Assembly: GCA_000469685.2 (NCBI GenBank)
Contig: LS997562.1
Location: 5,892,015 to 5,956,014, forward strand
Direction of reading: 5' to 3'
Length of the DNA: 64,000 nucleotides
Origin: Haemonchus contortus
Lineage: Eukaryota; Nematoda; Chromadorea; Rhabditida; Trichostrongylidae
Shown: positions 23,443 through 35,090 of the stretch, in pieces
Layout of the letters: each line of letters begins with the position of its first letter
How positions within the stretch are numbered: the stretch's first letter is position 1
The notes under the pieces: model-generated
Database searches by the model: none
Told to the model about the DNA's origin: nothing
What the model saw: the letters and a program-made list of their open reading frames with translations, nothing else
Program-made: the position numbers and the translations under genes

Positions 23443-25072
23443 TGGGGGCCAAGCAGCCCAGGGCCGGCACGGATGACGAGGATATGGACGACATCGATGG
23501 AGAACAGGTTGGGAGCTCTAGCGATATTAGGGAAGAAAAAGAAACACCGCTCCCAGATGAAGTGACAGCGATCACAAGAGCTTGCGACGAAGCTCTGAGT
23601 CGTCACTTCAGAAGGATGTCAGAGGCTAAAAGAGCAGCCATTTTGAGCTCCGTAGAAGTGGCCGCGGTAGCCGTAACTGATGAGTCCCTAACGGAGTAAG
23701 GGACCTCAGAGAGTTTTTGGTCGAGAGTGGACTGTCCGTCCCTCAACTACGATCAATCTTGACCGATGCGGAGCGTAACCTAGGCTTGATCGAAAGCTTG
23801 TCTAGGGAGATAAAATATGGGGAAGCTAACTTCTTGAATGCGGTGGTTCAACTGAAGGATGAAAGAGATCAGTTGATGTCTAAACTAAACATATTGCAGG
23901 AGCAGTATGGTGACAGCAGGCCGAGAGAAAGAGAGGATCAACCCAGCGATGATAAGCAAGGCGAGGCTTGTTCATGGCGAAGGCTGGGTAAGCGGTTGTT
24001 AGCATCCATCAAACGTAAAGATGAGCAAATCTTACAGAGCAGGAACGATCCGCGTCAAGATTGGCCACTGAGGAACGCTGGGCTACGGAAGCACCGGAGG
24101 CGGATCTCACAAGGCGAATCAGAAGATGGTGCAACAGGATCTTCACAATGCGAGATGATGAGTGAGTCGCAGTTCTCTTTATGTAATAGAGAAGACCCGT
24201 CGCCGAATCCGAATCCGTCTTCCGAGGTGTGGGAGGTTGTCAAAGTAATGTTGAAAGCCCAGGCGGCTGTGAATGTCGAAAAATATACAGGGAGAAATTC
24301 CCTCACTGACTTTCTAATAGTTTTTGAGATTAAATACCCACGACAATCTTGGAGTAATCGGGAACGGCGCGATATATTGGTAACACTACTGGATGGTCCG
24401 GCCAAGCTAATGTACAGCAATTTACCCAAAGGGATACAGGAAGGATCGTTCGAGGATGTAGTGGAGGCGCTAGAAAAGTCCAGACGGGACCCATGCAGGA
24501 AACTTAAAAAGGTAGAGGAGTGGGATAAGCTCCGTAAAAAGGACAATGAAACGGTGGAGAAAGTTTGCTATAAGATGGAAAGGATTTCAAAGGAAATCCA
24601 TAGTGACAGTGACCGAGATTTTCTTTTGGGCTCCAAACTACAGGCTTGTTTATCAGAGTGGGAGGAGTCATACCACCTGTTAGCTGCCCTAGAAGCACCC
24701 TATGGGTTGGTGTACCAGTCAGTGCGTAAAGCGGCGTTGAGGCTTGAGCGAACACGCGACGCGATGAAAAAAAATCCCAGTCACAAGGGGCTCAATGGTG
24801 GGACCGGAGCGACCGCATCAGGTATAAAGCCCATGATAAATATGACAGTGAGGAATCTGAAACAGGGGATAAAACAAATAGGAAAAACGGTCCAGCCAAG
24901 AAAACAAAGTGTTTCAGATGCGGTGGCATGGGGCATTACGCGAGGAATTGTCCAAGGCCTAATGTCCAAGAGCAACCCCCGCATACGGACGATAAACAAA
25001 AGCGGAAACCAAGCGAAGGCAGGCCGTCGGGAACGTTTTCCGCTCATTTGGAAAAGTGGTGTAGCGCAGTGA
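23424..25072 (+). pseudogene. retrotransposon gag, frame-disrupted
   Basis: The first ATG (23424) falls inside the 5' LTR. A second ATG at 23442 sits at its border. The first open frame ends at 23699 and coding continues in the -1 frame from about 23681, suggesting a 1-nt lesion there. The second part has an N-terminal coiled coil and a gag-like helical domain (YTGRNSLTDFLIVFE..., about 24280). It ends with basic sequence near 24770. The zinc knuckle CFRCGGMGHYARNC (about 24909-24950) is read only in the -1 frame, together with protease. Confidence 0.85.
24768..24776 (+). promoter_or_regulatory. possible -1 ribosomal frameshift site at gag/pro junction
   Basis: The gag frame reads ATG AAA AAA AAT over an A8T run. 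The downstream frame that carries the zinc knuckle and protease is exactly -1 from gag and is open from this point. An A-AAA-AAT heptamer is a plausible slippery sequence of the X-XXY-YYZ type. A simple homopolymer indel would look the same, and I did not establish a downstream pseudoknot. Confidence 0.4.
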
Positions 25073-28031
25073 CTAGCCCGGATAGGAAAGCGATAGTGAC
25101 TGCAGCATATGGGAAACCCCTTTTCTGCAAAGTACACATGCTAGGCATGGTGATCGATGCTATGATTGATACTGGATCAGTGATATCAATCGTCCCTCTT
25201 GGGCTACTGTTGGAGGCTAAGGAGAAAAAGATCGATTTGGACAGTCTGGTGACCATCATGGGGGGTGGTAATACTCAGAAAGTAGTGGACGCCTCAGGGA
25301 ATGCCATGAGCTTTTTGATGCTTATAGCTACAGAGGTGAATGTGCAGGGAGCAGGGCAAGCCCGCGTTCAGTTACATATCCAAAGAGGCAGGGATAAAAT
25401 AGTACTGCTAGGAACCGATGCACTCCAAGCACTGTATATCCGAGTTCAATTGGGTGAGCCCATAGTAGAAACAAGCACCCAGGACGGGAATGGTGAATGC
25501 GGTGGCCCGGTGCGAGCAATTCATAGACATGTCATTCCCGCAGGAGGGATTTCCACAGTACCGGTCTCAGGCGCAGGAGTAGACGAGTGCATATTTTGGT
25601 CCAATAGCGATCGCATTTTATCCGGTGCACTAAAAGCAACATGCGGTGAGGCTCTGGTATCAGTTAGGAACAATACTCACGAGCCTTGGGTAATTCGCAA
25701 GGGTGAAACCCTAGGGAAATGGGACAAAGAAGCATGGTACGATCCTAGTACGCGGGAACTGCCTGGAGACACGCTGGAACTGTCCCACAAACTTCCAGAA
25801 ATAGGAAGAAATAGAGTCGAAGACCTAATAATCTTACTCAATAACAACCGGAAGACAGGTCGTCTACCTGAAGAAATAGTGACGCCTGTATCCGAATATG
25901 AAGATGTGTTCGCAATCTCAGATTTAGAACTCACACAGACCAATTTGATACATCACAGCATTGATGTGTGAGATAGTTTGCCCATGAAGCAACGCACCCG
26001 ACCTGTGCCCTATGCTCTCCGTAGCCAGGTGTGTGACATGTTGGTCGACCTCAAGAAACGGGGCATCATTGAGGATAGCTCCTCCCCGTGGGCCTCACCA
26101 ATAGTCCTGGTGGCCAAAAAGGATGGATCAATTGGGTTGTGCGTTGACTACAGGGAAGTTAACAAAGTGATCAAGAAAGATACTTATCCCTTGCCGCCAA
26201 TAGATATGACCCTTCAGTATCTTCGTGGAAAGCAGTATTTTTCCTCACTGGACTTAGCGAGTGGGTACTGGCAAATACCCTTAACTGAGGAAGCTAGGGA
26301 AGTCAGCGCATTTACCACTACGGCAGGGCTATTCCAGTTCAGAGTACTCCCATTCGGGCTTTCCACGGCGCCAGCGGTATTCCAAAGATTAATGGAGAAA
26401 GTCCTAGGACCGCTTATGGGAGCAGAAGTCTCCGTATACATTGACGATATGCTTGTAGCAACAGAGACAATGGAGCGTCATGTCGAGGTTTTGAAACAGG
26501 TTTTCCAAGCACTACGCAAAGCGCATTTGAAACTCAAGCCACAAAAAATGCCGTATCTTGGAAAGCTCCGTAGAGTTCTTGGGACACGTAGTGGATAAGG
26601 ATGGCCTTCGAACCGATCCCGGCAAGGTAGAGAAAATTCGAGGTTATCCGCAGCCCACAAATCTATCACAATTGAGGACCTTTCTAGGAATGACAGGCTA
26701 TTACCCGCAAATTTATCCTCCGATATGCGCAAATAGCACAGCCTCTCTATGACCTCACGAGTACGAAAACCCCATTTCTGTGGACGGGAGCACATCAGCA
26801 AGCGTTTGCTACCTTGAAGGACCTCTTGACGCGAGCACCTGTGTTGGGACAGCCTGACATAGAGGCTGCACGCAAGCGCTTACGCCCTTTCTACATATAT
26901 ACTGATGCAAGTCGTAGCGGACTTGGCGCGGTTCTGGCTCAGGAGGGAGACGACAAACTAATCCACCCCTTACATTTTGCGTCTAGAGGGTTATCTCGAG
27001 CCGAAAAGAACTACCACATTACAGATCAGGAAGCGCTTGGCGTGATGTTTGCAGTGAAAAAGTTCCACTACTTCATTTACGGAGTGCATACCATTGTAAG
27101 AACAGATCATAGCGCCTTGACTTCGCTATTCAAGCGTGCTAACGTCTCACCAAGAATATTGAGATGAGCCCTTGAGCTTCAACGATACGATCTGGAAATC
27201 GAGTACGTAAAAGGCGCGGCGAATAACGTGGCAGATGACCTTTCGAGAGGGACGGTATCAGAACATGACATGGGTATAGCTAAACATACCGAAGAGAAGG
27301 TAGTGGCACTCGTAAGGGATTCTAACTGGCTCCAGGAACTGAGAAATGACCAAGATTTCAAGTTGATAATTGAGTCAATAGAGGCGCGTAAGGAAGATGA
27401 CATCCCAATTAGGCACCACGGTAGAAATTTGACTCCAGCTGATTTTGAAATCAGTGATGGAAGACTACGTCTTATTCGGGAGAACGGCTCTAGAGTGAAC
27501 GTCATACCCCGGAGCAAAAGACGCGAACTTTTTACAGAAGCGCACCATGGAACTATGGGTGGGCATTTCAATGCTAGGAAAATGTCATCTCAGCTTGAAA
27601 AAATAGCGTATTGGCCAGGGATGAGACAGGACATTGCAAAATGGTCCCAAGAATGCCAAAAGTGCTTTGTGCATAACACACATAAGGTCAACACTCCTCC
27701 GCTAAAGCCGGTGGTAGTTCCCAGGCCATTCAAAATAGTTGGTATTGACTTGCTGGAGATGGGCTTATCGAGTCGCGGGAACAGATACATAGTCACGATA
27801 ATAGACCATTTCACAAAATATCTCGGGGCCTATCCAGTGCCAGACAAAAGAGCAGAAACCGTGGCAGAAGTTCTTTTCAGTCAGTGGATTTGCGGCGCAG
27901 GAAGATGGCCAGAAACAGTACTCTCAGATCGAGGAACTGAATCCGAGAACTCTGTCGTTACCGCTTTATGTGAAATAATGGGCATTAAGCAACAGTTCAC
28001 CAAGATTATTACCCCAGAGAAAATGGAATAA
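24777..28031 (+). pseudogene. retrotransposon pol: protease, RT, RNase H, integrase (multiple lesions)
   Basis: In order: zinc knuckle CFRCGGMGHYARNC; aspartic protease with DTGSVISIVP (about 25170); reverse transcriptase with FSSLDLASGYWQIP, FGLSTAPAVFQRLM and the catalytic YIDDMLV (about 26437); RNase H with FYIYTDASRSGLGAVLA, QEAL and RTDHSAL (about 26890-27120); integrase with an HHCC zinc domain (HHGTMGGHF ... CQKC) and the Asp residues of DDE in GIDLLEM and LSDRGTESEN. Lesions: TGA at 25969-25971 in an otherwise continuous frame; extra A in an A6 run near 26548; extra C in CCC near 26707; TGA at 27165 where the family has Trp; a shift in CCCC near 28012 just before the Glu of DDE. The enzyme residues themselves look intact, so the copy decayed little besides these breaks. 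Confidence 0.93.
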
Positions 28032-28060
28032 CTGAGAGGGTAAACGGAACCATCATTCAC

Positions 28061-29269
28061 ATGTTGAAGAAGAAAACAGTAGTGCCAGCAGAATGGGATG
28101 TTATCCTCCCTACTGTCGTTTATGCCTACAATGCATGCCCGCATGAGGCGACTGGAGAGAGTCCTCATTTTCTCCTCTATGGGCAGGACCCCAAGTATCC
28201 ATCACAAGTCATACCTAGAGAGCACCTTTCAGCCTGTACGATGGACTACGATCACTATAAAATCGAGTTTTTATCAGGTTTGAAGCTTGCGCGGGAATGC
28301 ATTATTTCCAACTCAGAGGAATACCGTAAGAAGATGAAGGAGCAGTACGACAGAAAGTTCAGAACTCATAAGACGGTACCTATCAAGGAAGGAGATCGTG
28401 TCTACGTGAAAATCCCATCTGAGAAGGGAAAGGTATCCCACCCAAAATTGACCACTGATTGGTCGGGGCCGTATAGAGTAATTGAGAGTAGCGCAAACTC
28501 AGCCCTAGTGACTTTGATAGGCCAAAACAAGGAACCAATAAAAGTACAGTGGGATCATCTGATAAAAATACCACCCATGATTGACGATACTCCCCTCGGA
28601 ACGAAAGGATTCCGCGGTCGACGTGGTCGAAGAAGCAAGTTGACGTCTAATCGTTGTAATATGATTCGCAATCAGTTTATTTTCAGAAAGTCTTCGATCA
28701 CGAAAATGAACCCACTACACGTTGATTTTATTTGCCCAGGAGGACTCTCAATCGACGGACAACGGCTTCCTTGTTCCACGAATATGACGTGGCATGAGAT
28801 ATCAGGGATGCGGAATTCCCCAATAGATGGCCTCACATTTGACTGCGTGTTCAAGCTGGCTCGCGTGGCCACAATCATGTCGCAAACACACATATCTTCG
28901 GAGATGCAAATGGCTCGTATCTTGGACCCGGAATACGACACCTTATCGCCAAGTGGACTCGGATTCGCCATTTCGTTCTTTTCGGCAAAATGTCTGCACG
29001 TGATGCAGAGCATGCAGATGAGATACGCTACAGAGCACCAAATCTGTGTGACACACCCAAGTCGCTTTCCTGGCGATCCATATGACTTACCGAGCCTTTT
29101 TGACTATGCGTGTAACTGGGCTCGTGCACATCCTTGGACTGAAACTTTATGGAAAGAGCTGCCTCCTAAAAAGACGCTGGTACTGTTACCGTGCGATTTC
29201 AAGGAACACATATACTCAATTCAGTCGCACTGTCAGCTCGTAAGAGTATATGCTAAACTGATGATGTGA
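28061..29269 (+). pseudogene. integrase C-terminal part plus unusual extension (402 codons)
   Basis: The first 190 residues or so are normal integrase C-terminus: ATGESPHFLLYGQDP, a basic helix, then a chromo/GPY-like end with WSGPYRVIESSANSALV. A further 210 residues follow from about 28660, with no motif I recognise (for example SIDGQRLPCSTNMTWHEISG and SLFDYACNWARAHPW). The segment ends with hydrophobic strand-like KKTLVLLPCDFKEHI before the stop at 29269. The extension is not an obvious envelope protein, since I see no signal peptide or transmembrane helix. Confidence 0.75.
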
Positions 29270-29951
29270 AGGAAACATGGTGTCAGGACGAGTTTTCCGC
29301 CGTAGTGTTGTTCAGTGCTTCCAGAGCGTTCACCGCTGCAGCATGGGCCCAGGCGTGGCAGCTTATGCTGGGTATGGTCTCAGATGGCGTAGAGCTCTTC
29401 GTTCTGGGGACCCCCCGAGACAAAGCTCAATGGCCAAAAGCTACGGACGAATTGAGGGACATGTGTGAGGGGAGCATTGCACAACGTCCTAAACTGGGTG
29501 CACGAATCAAATGTCTACTTATGACAAAAGCCGAAGAGAATTCTCCTCATCACCCTGCAATATCGTGGTGAACAATTCTGGATCACACCCACATACATAC
29601 TCGGCAAGCGAAATGAAAGCTTTCTACGAGGCCACTCGCAAATTTTATATTGCCCACTTGAGGTTGACTCCGTATTATAGCATACGGACAAAGGCGGAAA
29701 GTCGAACCAAGAATGACCGCTCTACATGGACACACAATGCATGTGAGGAGTCGTATGCGAAAAAAGTAAAGCCCTCATATTGGAGCCATAGAAGGGGAAA
29801 TCGCTTCAAACCAGCAGAACGTCGCTGCATCAGCCACCCTTCCGTAACTCAGGGAGAGAGCAGCTTCAAATGTAATTGTCAACGCTACCACAACAGAAAT
29901 TTCGACGGGCAAAAGAATCGTCCATCGAAGAGATATAATCCCAGAGGCTGA
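29266..29951 (+). pseudogene. continuation of retrotransposon C-terminal region in shifted frames
   Basis: Two overlapping frames (29266-29571 and 29511-29951) continue the sense of the preceding frame after shifts. The first has FSAVVLFSASRAFTAAAWAQ and VELFVLGTPRDKAQW, which alternate strand and helix like a Rossmann-type fold. The second is basic and ends with FKCNCQRYHNRNFDGQK just before the polypurine tract. Their position, strand and overlap suggest one ancestral reading frame broken by 1-nt changes. Function unknown. Confidence 0.55.
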
Positions 29952-29981
29952 GTGGTGCAGCCTATGCAGCGGGGGGAGGCA

Positions 29982-30298
29982 TGTGAGATCATAGCAGTCA
30001 TACGGTACGTCCCGCCAGAAGAGCACCTTTTACGCGAGAAGGTCTCGATCGGGCGGGACGTACCCTATAAAAGGCCGACCCCCGGTGCTGAGTCGTCTTT
30101 CCCCCTCGACTTCCTAGAGTGACCCCACTCTAGCCCTGACCCCTCTCATTTCTTGCTCACTATTGTTTCGTTATTTTGTTCAATAAATTGTTGTTGTCGC
30201 GATTCGTCACCGGCCAGACCCTGGGAGGCGCCAGGATCATTCACCACTCCGCATTCAGGATAGGAAAAAGCCGCCTAGGATGCGGCCTGCACTCGACA
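29982..30298 (+). repeat. 3' LTR (317 bp)
   Basis: This is the direct repeat of the 5' LTR with the same TATA box, poly(A) signal and terminal bases. It lacks an 18-bp segment present in the 5' copy after GTCGTCTTT and has a handful of substitutions near the left end. The TAAT duplication follows directly. A purine-rich GCAGCGGGGGGAGGCA lies immediately upstream (29966-29981), the expected polypurine tract for plus-strand priming. Confidence 0.95.
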
Positions 30299-30436
30299 TA
30301 ATGATAAAGATAATGATAAGGGAAACCCACCACAAACTAACAGTCAGAAGTTCAAAAGGTAGGTGGTTCATAGTTAGTGACAGACAAACAAACAATTAAG
30401 CAAGCAAACTAACCAACTAACAAATTGACAGACAGA

Positions 30437-30481
<45 letters not shown>
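30437..30481. repeat. (GACA)n microsatellite
   Basis: About eleven tandem copies of a GACA/AGAC tetranucleotide lie about 140 bp downstream of the retrotransposon, preceded by degenerate copies. Confidence 0.95.
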
Positions 30482-30483
<2 letters not shown>

Positions 30484-32110
30484 GAAGCAAACAGACTCAG
30501 ACTTACCACTAGCAACACCGTAACATAACGCTTCCAGAAGAATTGAAGTAAGAAGCAAGTATCTGAAACCAAAGCTTCATATTTCTCACCGATGTATAGA
30601 CGATTGAGTTTCCTTGCAACTGAGCGTGATTATCACTAAGGAAAGAACATCAATAACTCCAGACAAATGAGTACATTCCACTTGTATATGGAAGCACAAT
30701 TCTGATGAAGGCGCTACTGAGGATACCAGTGGTTAGCAATTCGTCGTTGAGACTTGATATTCGCCCTCTAGGAGACGAGGTGCAACTCTGTCGCATTGGA
30801 AAATGGTCTAGAAGGGACATGAAAGGCTGGCTACTAGAGAGGTGTAGCCTTCTGTGGATCGGAGGAAATAGAAACCCATTCAGTGATCGCAGCAGAAGTC
30901 AGCATGATAACTCGAGAGCGGAGCCCAATACAAAAGGCATTCCCGCACAAATCGACCGTTCGGTATATCACCTATAAGGCCTGAAAAGAAAGATGGAGTA
31001 GGTTGAGAGAAGTATGTCTAAACAGCTCTAGACATGGAAGAAGAACATTTATGGCTAAGGAGAGGCAGAGACTGGTGGGTTATTACGCTGCAAACATCAC
31101 CCTACATTGACCACTCTGATAACCACAGCACTCCCCTCCCTCCTGCCATAATTCGAACGCCTAGATCAGGGAAAAACTGTGAGACAAGCGTTGGTCGAAA
31201 TACGAACACTTCCCAGAGTACTCATTGTTGAACTTCCTATTTCCTCTTCAGAGCTTCCTTTCTAAATAACCGCCTTCCGCTCACCACGTTACCGGCCAAG
31301 ATGTTAGAATCCACGACCGGGGAACGGGAAAACAGATTGAGAACTCGGTTCCACGGTAACCTGGTCGTAGATTCTAACTCGAACGCCTGGCCGTAATGTA
31401 ACAAAAGTGACTGACCAACTCACCCACCCGATTTCTTTGACTAAACCCTTTTTTCGATCTCTCTGTATATGAGGGATGGGTGTAGTGTAGTGTAGGTGTA
31501 GAAAAAAGGTACGCCTTAGAACGGAGTGACACTCATGACAACTTCAGGTAATCCCAATAACACATCAAGAAAAGCATGAACGACTTGATTCGCAGCATAA
31601 CTCTTCCTACAGAATCACAGAGACCCACCTTCCATTCATAATCGTTCAAAATGAACCATAGTCGCGCCTACGAAGTCATTCAAAAAGTATATTGTTCACC
31701 ATGATAAGAACTCCTTAATGATTATATGATTGGGTTTGCACGATCCGGGTTCCCGTTTCTTTCTCAGGCGGAAGTAACCTGTACCCTAATTACTGTACTA
31801 TGTATGACCTCTGAGTAACAAAACCGATCTGAATGGCGATTTCCCATTGCTAAGCCGTCAGATTCCATGTGCAGGCTGAAGAAGCGGATATTTTGAGTTT
31901 TCTATAGCTATGACCCCGGGATAGTCCGGTTCGTTCCAAGTTTTTCCTGTTACTCTGCACCTGTGACAATCGCTAAAAACCTGTACACCTTAGCCCCACG
32001 GAGACAATGAAATCGAGATCAGGCAGGTTTCACCTCTGAGTGATATGCGTCGCCCCACCCGCTTTAGCATTTTCCTTCTCGATAGACCGATCACATTCGT
32101 TCTCGACAAG
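30482..32110. other. no confident gene; contains a foldback element
   Basis: No exon is supported on either strand. If the Ig/FN3 gene has 5' exons beyond the retrotransposon they could be here, but I could not identify any. Confidence 0.35.
31286..31398. mobile_element. short foldback element (~113 bp)
   Basis: Left arm CGTTACCGGCCAAGATGTTA with TAGAATCCACGACC, and right arm with GGTCGTAGATTCTAAC and GGCCGTAATG, are imperfect inverse copies around a loop of about 25 bp. It is non-coding and typical of a MITE. Confidence 0.7.
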
Positions 32111-35090
32111 ATGTGGTTAGCCCTTCCGTTAGCCGTGATCGCTATATCGCTGACGCTCACAGGTGTGTGATCATTTCATCGGGGGACAGCTGATTTCTAG
32201 AAATTATTCTGCGGATGTAACGTTATATATGAATATGACTTCTAATCCTTACTGTACAACATGTACTACTCCTCAAATTCATTTCATAGATCTCCATTTC
32301 ATATTATGCTAGTATCGCAGGTTTAGCCAGACTATCAATGAGCTATAAACGACCGCTAGTACCAGCCCAAGAGCTGCTTATTTTGACACCCCTAGTTTTC
32401 TGCAATTATGGAGTCCTTCGTACCAAATTCCCTATTTCATGAATGCTTTGGACCGGAGAATTGGTCATTAGGTCCCGTTTCCGATAATTCATGATATTGC
32501 GAAAATCTGTGAAAACACTGCCCAAGAGAATTTCAGGAAGATGCCTTCTGGCCTTTACCCAACTCCAAAATGCCCACTCATTGCGCATTACTCAAGCTTG
32601 CCGCCGTCAAGACCAAATGGCGTATAACGGAAGAGTTTGAGCAGATTTCTTGTTCCCTTACCAGCCCGCCATTTTCGTTTGCTTGACCCACATACAGCAC
32701 TTAAGCAGGAATTACACCTATTTCGAACCAGAAGGTTATGTACAATTATATACCGGAATGGATGAGTGATATGCCAAAGAGAACCCGACTGGAATTTCAG
32801 AGACGTTTCGACTCATACGAGTCCGTCGACAAGCGTATCCACCGAATCCGGCACCGTTTCAACCTCGTGTCGAAGACTACAATTTGCCTCCATTCTATCA
32901 GGTAATTTTCCCATGAGATTTACAGTGACAGCACCAAGGTGAATGTTGCATTCTGTTGAGTAGCAGGGAGAGGTGACCCGCGAAAAGTCCAGACTCAATG
33001 CTCAGAGGAATAAGTAGTCTTGGAAACTGCTTCCAATCCTCGGGCCAACTGCTGTGATCGAACTGCTTACAATCCTGTTAAGGACCCATCACCTTTGAAA
33101 TAGCTAATTTTGCGACGGTTCACTTCGTTTTCTGCCTTGAGAAGGCCAAGATGCCTGTTGGCTAGCTAGTTATATGCATGTAAGGAGCCATTCCTCTCTA
33201 GTTCATCTACCACGGTGGCGTCCGATGAGCCTGCCGTGACTTTTTTGAAAATCAGTTACCTTGTTTGCAGCTGGTGGCGCACTATTTTTCTCGGCCAGTA
33301 CGGGAACTTCTTTTTGAGTTCTTTCTCGCCTATTGATTCATTTGATATTCACATGCAGAATGAAACGAAAATCAATACAGGAAAGCGGAAGTAAAGAAAA
33401 AGTGTTTTTAAAAAAACGAAGTTGCTTTATCTGTTGCTGGATCTTACTTTTATTGACTTTGGGAGCAATTCTAGCCCTAGGCTATACTTTTCGGATTATG
33501 GAAGTGGAATCTCAAATTTCAGCCGCATCCTGGACGAGATGCCTCGTCCTTGACGCCCGTGTTCCCGTTTACCAGTGAGTTCAACAATGGTCTTGATGTG
33601 AATCCTGGAACTCGATTCACTGTGGATGGAAATATCAACGTCCCTATTCTTGGGTGGGGTATATGGGATTACAAAGGTAACCGATACAAGTCTTTTAGTT
33701 ATTCAGTCATTTGGTGACTTTCGTATAAATCAGTCGGTCCTGACATTACCGTAGCGTACTCATGTTCTGAGCCATATTGGTGTTGTACATCGACCAATCA
33801 CGAAATTCACTTCGCAGTCTTTGAATGCTATGAAACGCCCCATTAACCGGATTGAATACCACATTCATGAGCATTCGAAGACGAAGTAGAGCAACGTCGA
33901 TGGCTTTAACCTTTTATCCTCTTTTTCACTCGGTTTTCCTCGGTTTTCACACCGGGCCCTGCTGGGGACACAAAAAGGATGAAAGGAAAATCAGTAATAG
34001 GGAATTAGGTTGGAGAAAATGCTTCAATTGAGGATAACACCACTTCCTGAGATAGAAAAAATCTATTTTAATATCCGATTATGGTTGGACGTCGAACTAG
34101 CGCTATTACCATGCATGAGGTCTCTAAGGCAAGCAATTTTGACCCTTCAAGGAACTTTGTAACAATATAAGTTGTCTAATGTTGACGAGACTGTTCCCTA
34201 AATTGCGCTCAACGGGCCAAAGGCGTCAGTTAGCGAGAAAGCCCTTTTATATACTGACGGTAACAACCCTAACTCCACGGCAATTAAAAAAAGAGGTCCA
34301 TCTTCAGCCCGACGTTGTTATAGGGCCTATCTACCGCCGAAGTATTATTTCACAATTGAGGCACATTTATGCGTAGCTACAAGTTTTTGCAAAGGACTAC
34401 GTAATCGTCTAATTCAAGAAAGTTACCACTTACTGTATGGTTACCCCAGCTATGGTTTTAGGAGGTGTAAAAGTAGGACGACCAAACACCCGAGTTGGAT
34501 TTGGTTCACTACAACGGCCGACAAACGTACTTGGTATAACAGCCGACACTCTAGCGACTTTAGCCAAGGATGGAGCGTTCAATCAAGCCAGAGGTAAATA
34601 TTTCCGAAAAACGAGATGAATTGTGTAACGAGTTCTAAGAAAATCACTTCAGAATCTGTCGCCTCGATTCCTGTATCGGTCTTGCCTGGCAATTTCGTGC
34701 CATTGCGATGTAAGCCACCGTTCTGTAATCCATTCGTTCATAATACGGCCTTCGGAGTGGATGTGGAACCGGGAGATGACTACCTATTCGATGGTGGTCT
34801 CGATTTCCCAATCCCATTGGGACCATCCGGAGTCGGTGTTCGATTCCCATTGAGTGGTACGTCGTACCACTCCCAACTTTCCATATTCTTGATTTCATCG
34901 GATTTTCTACGATCTTGATCGAGCTGCAAGGAGGTATGGCGTTGATACAGATCTGATGTTTATTGATCGGTCTTCAGGTGCGGTCAATGTTGGCACAGAT
35001 CCACTGCTGATCACATACGGTCATGGAATGGGCCCAGTCGAACCGCCAGGTTTCCGATCAAAAAGGAAGGAACACCCGCAAGACGACTAA
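32111..35090 (+). CDS. secreted protein, member 1 of a tandem family (six exons, 255 aa)
   Basis: Exons 32111-32162, 32801-32901, 33523-33676, 34450-34593, 34653-34856 and 34978-35090 join in phase from ATG to TAA. Exon 1 is a signal peptide (MWLALPLAVIAISLTLT). Exon 2 has a basic RVRR cleavage-like site followed by PPNPAPFQPRVEDYNLPPFY. The conserved core follows: FPFTSEFNNGLDVNPGTR, VPILGWGIWDYKG, VKVGRPNTRVGF, CKPPFCNPFVHN, FDGGLDFPIPLGPSGVGVRF. It ends with a basic tail. Two Cys (CKPPFC) are kept in all three copies. The product is probably a nematode-specific extracellular protein. I do not recognise a function. Compared with copies 2 and 3 it lacks the QKYG...ENFPL segment and the FYKKFYDKLP tail. 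Confidence 0.75.

Larger units (their letters stand above)
23108..30298 (+). mobile_element. Ty3/gypsy-type LTR retrotransposon, full length, defective coding
   Basis: Two LTRs (23108-23442 and 29982-30298) enclose gag, zinc knuckle, protease, reverse transcriptase, RNase H and integrase. The order PR-RT-RH-IN is the Ty3/gypsy order; copia would place integrase before RT. TAAT (23104-23107) is repeated at 30299-30302 as a target-site duplication (ATAAT if the LTR is taken to end one base earlier). The LTRs differ by only a few bases plus one 18-bp indel, so insertion is fairly recent. The internal frames are nonetheless broken by at least two TGA codons and several 1-nt shifts. It lies between the known part of the Ig/FN3 gene and the secreted-protein array. 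Confidence 0.95.

Noticed and set aside
28661..29951. Region after integrase considered as an env gene
   Set aside because: No signal peptide, transmembrane segment or Cys-rich ectodomain seen. Listed instead as an unknown extension.
30437..30481. Tandem short repeat considered as CRISPR-like
   Set aside because: Simple tetranucleotide repeat without spacers, in a eukaryotic context.
33333..33578. Open frame with a transmembrane-like stretch (CFICCWILLLLTLGAILALG)
   Set aside because: The phase-consistent model of the secreted gene skips it, using the acceptor at 33522. It lies in an intron and has no supported splice partners.
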